DNA of 64,000 nucleotides from Neurospora tetraspora (taxonomy: Eukaryota > Ascomycota > Sordariomycetes > Sordariales > Sordariaceae). Below are positions 56,536-64,000 of the stretch, piece after piece. The translations under genes and the position numbers were made by a program. Location: the NCBI RefSeq assembly GCF_033439725.1, contig NW_026944387.1, positions 1,178,001 through 1,242,000 on the forward strand, written 5' to 3'. Position 1 is the first letter of the stretch, and every line of letters starts with the position of its first letter. The notes beneath the pieces are model-generated. The model saw only the letters and a program-made list of their open reading frames with translations, was not told the origin of the DNA and did no database searches.

Positions 56536-57792
56536 ATGAACGATACAGCAGCGAATTTCAGTTCAACAACTACGTCGGCGACGATGACAGGCTTTATGCC
56601 GCAACCGCACTGCGGCCGAGGGACCCTCGACATAATCTGGAGCTGCCTATCGACATCGATCCTCGCCGTTTGGGTTTCAGTTCACATTGATATCGATTTC
56701 CCAGGTGGTATCGAGTTCCCAGGTGGTATCGAGTTCCCAGGTGGTATCGAGTTCCCAGGTGGTATCGAGTTCCCAGAAAGTTGGGACGAAACCCCTACAT
56801 GGCGCTCTGCATTGAGACAAGCCTGGAACGGAAGGCCCGTCCATTTTCCACTATCAGCCGCCTCGATGAAGATACCATACGCCATTTATTTTACGTTATT
56901 TCCAGAGGATGCGGTGACCTGCGCCATCAGCGACCTTTACCTTGCTTTATATTGGAGAAAAGAGATGCGGTATATCACAGTGTTTGAGGAATTTAGTCTT
57001 CAACAAGCCTTCCTGATGGTCTCCTGGGGTATACGCGTGGAAACAGATTATGAGAGCAAGTTCTACAAGGTATATCCTGTGTACATGCTTAGGGATCTTG
57101 CACGTGAGGGTATAATTGCGTTCAAAAATTTCCCCTCAAAGGAGGATATCGACGACCGCAAAAAGAGCGACCGGCTGCTCAAATCGATATCCATTTTCCA
57201 GACCTTATGGTTTCTCGCCACCATCATATATCGCCTTTGCACTGGCCTTCAGATTTCGTTGCTCGAAGACCTGACCGCAGCACATGCAATCTGTGGCCTC
57301 GTCCAGTTCATTGCGTGGTTTAGCTGCCCTCAAGATATCAGGAGACCTTTCATCATCCCTCGTATCAAAAAAGAAGAGGACCTCCCCAAAGTTGTGCATA
57401 AAAGTCGTCAGAAATTGCACTTTTGGGATAGAACCGAGTTTTTTGGTTTTTCGCTGTTCAACTGCGCCGTCTTTGCAGTCAGTGTCGCAGTATTCACAGG
57501 GATTCACTTGGCGGCTTGGAGGTACTCATTTGCATCTGTTACGGAAATGTGGCTCTGGCGTTCCTGTTCTCTCGCAACAGTCTTCGTGTTGCCTCCTATA
57601 TTTATTAGTTGGGGTCTTCTAAGCACTGGGAGGACAAAATCGCCTGTTGTGCAAGCTTCAGTCATGATTTTGGGTTTCTTCTATGTCTCTTTACGGCTCA
57701 CTATCATCTCTCTGGCATTTGCTGCTTTCAGAAAGGCTCCCATGGGCATCTACAAAGATGCAACCTGGACGGATCTCATACCACATATCTAA
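56536..57792 (+). CDS. Multi-spanning membrane protein A with in-frame hexapeptide minisatellite
   Basis: This membrane protein of unknown function has 418 aa in a single exon. The first ATG of the open frame is at 56536. The N terminus has the family signature CGRGTLDIIWSCL leading into helix 1, shared with the paralogue downstream. About seven hydrophobic segments follow, including IFQTLWFLATIIYRL, AHAICGLVQFIAWF, LFNCAVFAVSVAVFTGIHLAAW and a C-terminal pair ending in FAAFRKAPMGIYKDATWTDLIPHI. The phrases KSDRLLKSISIFQTLWF and CPQDIRRPF are also conserved in the paralogue. Between helices 1 and 2 the sequence GGIEFP is repeated four times from a perfect 18-bp DNA repeat. I know this only as a common uncharacterised ascomycete membrane family. 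Confidence 0.82.
   Translation: MNDTAANFSSTTTSATMTGFMPQPHCGRGTLDIIWSCLSTSILAVWVSVHIDIDFPGGIEFPGGIEFPGGIEFPGGIEFPESWDETPTWRSALRQAWNGRPVHFPLSAASMKIPYAIYFTLFPEDAVTCAISDLYLALYWRKEMRYITVFEEFSLQQAFLMVSWGIRVETDYESKFYKVYPVYMLRDLAREGIIAFKNFPSKEDIDDRKKSDRLLKSISIFQTLWFLATIIYRLCTGLQISLLEDLTAAHAICGLVQFIAWFSCPQDIRRPFIIPRIKKEEDLPKVVHKSRQKLHFWDRTEFFGFSLFNCAVFAVSVAVFTGIHLAAWRYSFASVTEMWLWRSCSLATVFVLPPIFISWGLLSTGRTKSPVVQASVMILGFFYVSLRLTIISLAFAAFRKAPMGIYKDATWTDLIPHI
56704..56775 (+). repeat. Perfect 18-bp coding minisatellite, four units
   Basis: The unit GGTGGTATCGAGTTCCCA is repeated four times without a single difference and is preceded by a half unit (GATTTCCCA). It encodes GGIEFP and keeps the frame. Confidence 0.95.
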
Positions 57793-58906
57793 AGGATTAA
57801 GCCGGCAGGGAGGGCGGGGGGGGGGGAAATACACTCTCTGGTGACAGAGTTGTTCTTTTTTTTTTTAATCAAGGATGGGCAAGCAATTTGTTTCACGGAA
57901 CGGGCCAAGAGTTCAGAACAGGATAAGGCTCTAGATTTATAACCATCGGATTTCACCTCTGCGTCTCCGCCTCCGTCGGTATTTCTATCATACATCTCTA
58001 CCACACACCCCGTTCCATCTTGTTGTACCTCCCCTTATTCTCTTCCTTGGGCCTTCCTCACCCCAACATGCCGACCAGGAATTTTGTGGCCATACAGCCT
58101 GAGCTTCTTGTCAAGGCACGATTGGAACGGAGATTGCGCTTGGTGTGTGCTGGCTTGATGTAGGCAGGAAGTGGTTGGCAATCTCATTGAAAGGGCTGAG
58201 CTGAGCTCGCTTGCAACATGAGCCAGGTGGTTCAGGAGAAGTTTTCTTTGGCTGGGATTTTGATACGGTATGGTTGAGTCCCTACACCTTACAGATTGGT
58301 TGCTCTGCATTTGTGTGAACCCTTGGGATGAAGCCGGACAGAGAATTACTGGCGAGACCCCTCAGCTGGGCTCTCATACATAATGTGGCTACCCTCCTTG
58401 AAGACGGCAGGCTCGAATCACTGTTGACATATGCACATTTGCAGATCACACTTGACGATGACTTTTTTGTAAATCCAACTCATTGGTGGCCTTCCTCAGA
58501 CGCGGCAAGTACGACTGGAGGACAGCAACCCTGGATATGCAAGAGCGAGACAACCTGAGGGCCTCTGCGGCAGGCGTTACCCACCACGGTTCATTTGCTG
58601 TATCTGATCCAGACTGCGGAATTGTCTCCCTCTCCTGGATTCTTCTTCCTGACAACCATCAACTCAGCCAATTACATATGCTTGGCCTGGCTTTGGCTTC
58701 AATCACCAGTAAGCTACTGGCAGGATGGCAATTTATTGTCGAAAGAGCCCCGTGTTAAAAATGCCACCACTCCTCATGGAAATGGAGGCAGCATCCGGTT
58801 ATTTGGTCTCAAAGTGACATTATCTTGCCTACCTCCCTACCTCTACCCAAATTCTTTGATTATCACTCTTCTGACTCCCAGACCACTTCCTCTCTGTTTG
58901 TTCAAA
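57793..58906. other. Spacer between the two membrane-protein paralogues
   Basis: A G9 run and a T10 run lie just after gene A. No gene is supported; the frames present lack domains. Confidence 0.45.
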
Positions 58907-60359
58907 ATGAACAGCACAGCAGCTGCGCCGATAACAACAGGCTACATGCCTGAACCGAACTGCGGTCGAGGCACTCTACGCATCATTTGGAGTTGCTTAA
59001 CAACAGCATTTCTCTCCGTCTGGACTGCGTACCACCCAGAAGTTGGGAATCCCACGGAGTCGAAAGGAAGATGGTCTAAACGAAAGTTTCAATCGGTATA
59101 CGCGTACTTCCTCCTTCCTGAAGTAGCGGTAGCCATCAGTCTGCATCAAACTCTGCAGAGCTTCGCTCTTAAAGCGCGACATGTCTGTTCTCCCAGGATT
59201 CAAGAACTTCAGCCTTCGGCAAGCCTTTCTGGTTGTAATCGGAGGGGTGTACTATAAACCCCCGAGCTCACGCCCTGAAACGTCGAACTCATGCCCTGGA
59301 CCCCTGAGTTCATCCCCTGAAAAGTCTTACGACGGTCCAAAATCGGAAAAGCTCTTCTACGATATCACTCCTGATAGTCAAAGGGATCCGGAACAACAAG
59401 ACCAAGAAACTGCAAAATCCTCGAAGTACAAACGCTTGAACCCAAAGAGGCTTCACGAATTCGCATGTACTCGCGAGATCATGTTCGGGCAGCTGCCAGG
59501 AAATCCTGAAATCGATGACCGCAGCAAAAGCGATTGGGTCCTCAAATCAATTTCCATTTTCCAGACTCTCTGGTTTCTTGCAAATATCATATTTCGTCTG
59601 ACGCTTGGTTACGAGATAACACTGCTTGAAGATATGATTACAGCGTTTGCTTTCTGTGGCCTCATTCAACTTCTCTCTTGGATTCGTTGTCCTCAGGACA
59701 TACGCAAACCATTTCTCGTCACACTACGGAGTGACTTAAAGCGAGAGCAGGACCGCTTCATAACGGAACAGCCTCGAGTCTCGTGGCTACAGAGAAGGCT
59801 GATTCGCTATAAACTGCGGCATTATCCACCCATGGTTGAACTGGAAATAGCCACTCTTCCGGAGCCAGAACAGCCTCGAAACACCATGCTAAGGTGGATG
59901 GTCTAAAATAAATTACTCAACATCAGCGTCTTCCGCTGGCTTACCTTAACCATCGGCACAATGGCATTTGTCGCCATCCACCTGGGGGCATGGAATTATC
60001 ACTTCAAAAGTGTCCCCGACAAGTGGTTATGGCGGTCATCTTCTATAGTGTCATATGTCTTCACATTCCTGATGATCCTTTTTTCACCTTACATGGCCCC
60101 TAAGCCAAAAAGAAAGGACGACGACATAGAGTCCACCGACACCAAGTCTAAAGTCACAGAGGCCGACGACACTGAGCTCGATGACAAGAAAGCTTCGGAA
60201 AATCTCTCGAAGCCTCTCCAAGCCATCGCCTACATTATCTCAGCCTGTTACTTCTGGTCGCATGTCACTTTAATAGTGTTGGCTTGCACGGCATTCTCAA
60301 AGGCACCGGTGGGAGTCTACAAAGAAGGAAGCTGGACGACTTTCCCACCACATCTTTGA
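58907..60359 (+). pseudogene. Multi-spanning membrane protein B, decayed paralogue of A
   Basis: The ATG at 58907 begins MNSTAAAPITTGYMPEPNCGRGTLRIIWSCL, closely matching gene A. The frame shifts near 59170-59205: coding continues from FALKARH in one frame to PGFKNFSLRQAFLVV in the next, equal to one base gained or two lost. A TAA at 59904-59906 then interrupts the frame just before a helix homologous to gene A, and coding continues in the same frame to 60359 (FSKAPVGVYKEGSWTTFPPHL against the end of gene A). No intron of acceptable size removes either lesion. A Ser/Pro-rich loop after helix 3 and a Lys/Asp-rich loop near the end are not in gene A. Either a pseudogene or sequence errors in an intact gene would explain this. 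Confidence 0.75.
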
Positions 60360-61136
60360 AACCGAGAACAACGAAGGCAATGGCAGCGAAAGTCCAAGAT
60401 ACGAAGGTCATTATGAGGGTTTGACTGGAGTTTCATGTTGCAAAAATCCAATAACCTCTGAAGATCGTTGGAAAATTTTATGTGCAATAGTCAATGTTTT
60501 CTCGTACTCGGGTTGTTGGCCGTGGCACTTACTGACGTCCAGAAGGTCCTTGTCGGCATGGATTGAGCACATCAATTTTCCCCAATACTGGAGACACTTC
60601 TGATATCGAATATTGCACAGATCTGCTTGACAATCCGCAGCTCGCAGTTTGTTTTTGTCGAGCTTCCACCGGAATTCCCATACATAGAGGACGTGAGATG
60701 TTGGAGTGGGGACGGGGATCGGGATGCCGGCGAGTGCGGATGGTACAGGGCAGATGTTTGACGTCGTTCGGTCTTGGACGTTCCATAGCGTATTACCTAA
60801 TAACATACGCACATATGCCTAGAATTAGTCCATTAACTCAAATGGGAGGAGACAACCTGGGCAGTGGATAAGGTATTCCAGATGTTTGTGACTGGTGGCA
60901 GTCGCGAGGGTTCCTTGGAAGTTAGACCCAACATTCCCGGCATCAAGTACCGGGTCCCTAAATGAACGTGTTTGTTAGGCGGGGAACTTTGGTAGGGGAC
61001 TTTGTGATGACTCCACAACTCATACAAGAACACTGGAAACCTCATCTTTCGTTTCTTCTTTCTCTGCACTTATACATCTATCGCAAAATCCTCCCGCTTT
61101 GTTCTAACAAACCGATAAAAAAAAAGGAGCCGAAAA
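60360..61136. other. Intergenic region upstream of the acetyltransferase
   Basis: No supported gene. An A9 run lies about 10 bp upstream of the acetyltransferase ATG. Confidence 0.45.
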
Positions 61137-62112
61137 ATGTTAACTTATACCCAAGACCAGCTGGATCGCTATTTCCGGCATATCGGCTATTCGCCGAAGG
61201 ATGCCGAAGACGACCTCGGCAGGCTCACCATGCTGCAGCTACGCCACATGGCCCGCGTTCCATTTGAGAGTTTGACACTGCATTATTCGAAACACCACAG
61301 GTTGTCCCTGGACCTGGAAGACCTCTTTGAAAAGATCGTCGACAAGGGGAGGGGAGGTTACTGCATGGAGGTCAATGCGTTCTTTGGGGCCGTCTTGCGC
61401 AGTCTGGGTTACACACTCATTAATGTAGGAGGAAGAGTGAAGAAGGGAGAGTACAACGGATGGTTTGTGGTACCGAACATACCTAGGCCTATACCTAAGC
61501 ATCGTGCACTAACGAAATCCCAGGAATCACATGGTCAACATCGTGACCATCAACAACACGCGATATCTAGTTGACGTAGGATTTGGCTCCAACGGCTCCG
61601 TTAATCCAGTCCCCCTGGAGCACAACCACATCTTTACTACGGTCTCTCCTGTGCGAGGACGACTCGAATACAAAAGTCTCTCACAACACACCGACCCTAC
61701 CAACCAAAGGATATGGGTATACTCAACCCAGGAAAACTCATCCGCGCCCTGGAAGGAAATGTACTGTTTTGCCGCCGACATGGAGTTCTTCCCGGCCGAT
61801 TTTGAGGTCATGAACCTATCGACCATGACCAGTCCGCAAAGCTTCTTCGTGCAGACCGTCATGTGCATGTGGCTTTTACTCGACGAAGACGACGAGAAAA
61901 AGGAACAGCGTCCTATAGGCGTCCTGATTTTGCACAAGGGTTATGTCAAGAGGAGGATAGGCGACAAGTCCGAGATTGTCGAGCACTTCGAATCAGAAGA
62001 GCAGAGAGTGAAGGCCTTGGAGAGGTATTTCGGTATTGTGCTTACGAAAAAAGAGAAGGAGGCAATTCGTGGCTTGCCAAGCGAGTTGAAGACGAGGTGT
62101 GGGCATTGTTAA
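61137..62112 (+). CDS. Arylamine N-acetyltransferase (NAT)
   Basis: This enzyme transfers an acyl group, usually acetyl or malonyl, from CoA to arylamines, a cytosolic detoxification step. Exons 61137-61462 and 61524-62112 give 304 aa, normal for the family. The 61-bp intron has a CACTAACG branch site and splits the codon for the conserved Trp before the catalytic His. The Cys76-His111-Asp126 triad is fully visible in RGGYCMEVN, NHMVNIV and YLVDVGFGS. The N-terminal domain also shows VPFESLTLHY. The C-terminal region ends in CGHC. In Fusarium a malonyl-type NAT gives tolerance to benzoxazolinone plant toxins (family knowledge); the acyl donor cannot be read from this sequence. Confidence 0.95.
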
Positions 62113-63219
62113 GTGATGAGTAGAGGTACTGAGGTTACACAGGAAGTTGGAGTTGCATACCTCTACATAGAGGTATGGGGAGGAGAGGAGAGGAGGTTCT
62201 GCCGTCTTCCTTCGAACGACACTATAAGACAAATGTGCAAATAGTTTGGTACCCAATCATCTCGGGCCCAGCTACTTTCAACATCTGCCGGATATATGTG
62301 CTCCTCACACCCACACCCACCCGCCTGGACAGGATCAGACAAGCGAGCTGTATATGCAAAGACGCGGAAGGATGGCGGCAAACCGCAAATCCTACGAGAT
62401 TGGCGAGAGTTTCCCCCGCATATTTTCTCCAAGCCACTCACTTTATAGTTCCTTCCTGATCCTGTTTCTCCTCGGATTAACACGCCATCTCGGGCCCCGG
62501 GACAAGGCTACACCAAGACCTTCTTCTCTCGGTGCATCTTCGCCAGAACCCGTTCCAGAACATGTATTCTGACACCCTCATCTGACACTCGAGACTGGAT
62601 TGAGAATGGCATTTCATTGGCACGCTGGAAATCCGAACAGCCAACTCTTTTGAACCACGCCATATCATCCCGTTTTCCCATCCAAGATGCTGAGGCGGGA
62701 GACTTCATGATGGTTTCTGTGACAAACGAGGTTTACCAACCATGACATACATGGCCAGCTTCCAATCTCCGTCCATTGAGAGCCTCACGGCATTGGGAGA
62801 CCCTCCATCAACCGCGTATCTCATGGACATCCAAGACCACAGATACCTAGGTACCTATTCAGCTTTCTCGCTGCGACTACCTGGCACAACATGTACCAAT
62901 CGCCTGGGTGCTGGACCGCTTCACTCCATCTCTCATTGTTTGCTCGTCCTTTATTTCACCGCATGAGCATTGCATAAGCATCACTGCCGAGTCCCGGCCT
63001 CACTTCATGTACAGTGTGTGCAACTTCAGTAGGGAATTGTTAATTGATATCATAGTCTCTCAATGTACAGATCATGGCTTCGGTAGTAGTAGCCTCAACA
63101 CCTTGATCATCATTCATTCTCATGAAACATCTCAGTGACCACACCTTGGCATGTGCACTCAAACACACCCCTTCTCCAACTCGCCCTCAGATCATCATCA
63201 CCACCACCACACCCTCCCC
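62113..63219. other. Intergenic region without supported gene
   Basis: This region lies between two gene 3' ends. Frames are short and without domains. Confidence 0.5.
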
Positions 63220-64000
63220 CTAAATCAACGCCAAAACCCCAGCCACACCCACAACCCCCGCTGCCACCAACGCCCTCGTCTCCCACCCGTTCCACAGCGC
63301 ACTTGCGGCATTCTCATCATCCCCACCCGCCTTGGTCGCGCTCGCACTGCTCTGCGGACTATCCGTCCCCGTAACAATCGTCCCATTCTCCGTACTCGTC
63401 GGACTTTCCTCCGTCTTCAACAAAACATAAATCTCCCCCGTCGAATCGCTCGTCATCCAGAGCCTTTCGTTGGAATCAAACGCCATCCCCACAGGTCTGA
63501 AGCACTTATCGGGACAGACCGAGTTATCTTTATTCATGATGATATCCTTGAGGGCATCGCGGCTGTTTTCGGCGCTGATGGTAGGTTCGCCGGTGGTGGG
63601 GTTGAATTGGATGGAAGATAGGCGGTAGCCGACGGGATCAGTCTTGTCGAAGGACCCCCTAAACGTGACGTACGCGACATCACCCTTGGGAGCGAACTTG
63701 ATGTCGATGGGGGCGTAGTGGGCCGGGAAGGTGAGGCGGGGGCTCACGTAGTCGGAGGCGCAGGTTTCGTCGGTGAGTTTGTTGCCTGAGATGGTTTGCG
63801 CGTTTTCCTCGGTGATGGCGAATTGCGAGCCGATCTTGAGGTTGTCGTTCTCGGGAATCTCGGACACGTCCCAGACGGCAAAGCACTTGGGGTAACCATA
63901 GTTGCCGCCTTGGTGCTCCTTGGTACCGTTGAGGTAGCCGAAGAAGTTGAGCTCCTCGCCCGGGTTGTTCTCGTGGATGTCCTTGCCGTTGCGGGTGACG
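63220..64000 (-). CDS. Sorbosone/glucose dehydrogenase-like GPI-anchored protein, 3' part only
   Basis: The C-terminal part of a minus-strand gene runs off the window end, open throughout from 64000 to the stop at 63220. Phrases such as VTRNGKDIHENNPGEELNF, GGNYGYPKCFAVWD, FPAHYAPIDIKFAPKGDVAYVTFRGSFD, GYRLSSIQFNP and FRPVGMAFDSNERLWMTSDSTGEIYVL match the beta-propeller of fungal L-sorbosone dehydrogenase-like or AA12-type quinoprotein proteins. After a Ser/Thr-rich spacer the sequence ends in a hydrophobic stretch (ALVAAGVVGVAGVLALI), preceded by small residues (ENAASALWNG), as in a GPI-anchor signal, so the enzyme probably sits on the cell surface. The catalytic N-terminal part is outside the window, so the cofactor cannot be judged. 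Confidence 0.85.
   Translation of the reverse strand, partial: VTRNGKDIHENNPGEELNFFGYLNGTKEHQGGNYGYPKCFAVWDVSEIPENDNLKIGSQFAITEENAQTISGNKLTDETCASDYVSPRLTFPAHYAPIDIKFAPKGDVAYVTFRGSFDKTDPVGYRLSSIQFNPTTGEPTISAENSRDALKDIIMNKDNSVCPDKCFRPVGMAFDSNERLWMTSDSTGEIYVLLKTEESPTSTENGTIVTGTDSPQSSASATKAGGDDENAASALWNGWETRALVAAGVVGVAGVLALI

Overview
The window is a piece of a filamentous ascomycete genome, most likely a Sordariomycete close to Neurospora, Sordaria or Podospora (inference). Genes are split by short GT-AG introns of about 50-120 bp with CTRAC-type branch sites. The window holds a fungal-type Cdc2 kinase, a Pho85-type cyclin, a zinc-finger plus Fungal_trans regulator, a GH55 glucanase, HET-domain genes and a GPI-anchored sorbosone-dehydrogenase-like protein. 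Intergenic stretches are long and no operons or CRISPR arrays are present.

Layout. 0.6-1.7 kb: CDK1/Cdc2. 3.5-4.4 kb: a small secreted crystallin-like protein with a Kex2 site and an apparent internal insertion. 4.4-14.6 kb: a long gene-poor stretch containing a TA-flanked MITE (7.9-8.1 kb). 14.6-15.8 kb: a PCL-type cyclin. 15.8-21.3 kb: no gene seen, but microsatellites, a GC-rich block and a 318-bp MITE. 21.3-24.5 kb (minus): an AmdX-like transcription factor. 24.5-30.6 kb: no gene I can support. 30.7-33.4 kb: a seven-exon GH55 exo-beta-1,3-glucanase, convergent with a PhyH-type dioxygenase (33.6-34.6 kb, minus), which is divergent from a DUF2461 protein (35.5-36.9 kb). 37.5-38.6 kb (minus): an Ala/Pro/Glu-rich protein with a 13-nt coding exon 1. 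40.7-46.0 kb: two tandem HET-domain genes, both broken, the first interrupted by a second copy of the 318-bp MITE. 47.5-48.6 kb: a protein made almost wholly of PRPQTPLVPV repeats. 49.3-49.4 kb (minus): an intron-containing tRNA-Tyr. 51.5-53.8 kb: an orphan seven-helix membrane protein with a coiled-coil and Pro/Ser-rich tail. 54.5-55.5 kb: a D-2-hydroxyacid dehydrogenase. 56.5-60.4 kb: two tandem multi-spanning membrane proteins of one family, the first carrying a perfect 18-bp coding minisatellite and the second decayed. 61.1-62.1 kb: an arylamine N-acetyltransferase. 63.2-64.0 kb (minus): the 3' end of a GPI-anchored sorbosone-dehydrogenase-like protein.

How they fit together. The housekeeping genes (cdc2, PCL cyclin, transcription factor, tRNA) look intact. 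The accessory genes show turnover. The clearest case is the first HET gene, where removing 318 bp plus one 2-bp duplicate rejoins the reading frame exactly. That fixes both the ends of the element and its unusual 2-bp, non-TA target duplication, and the other copy in the window shows the same structure. No biosynthetic cluster is evident.
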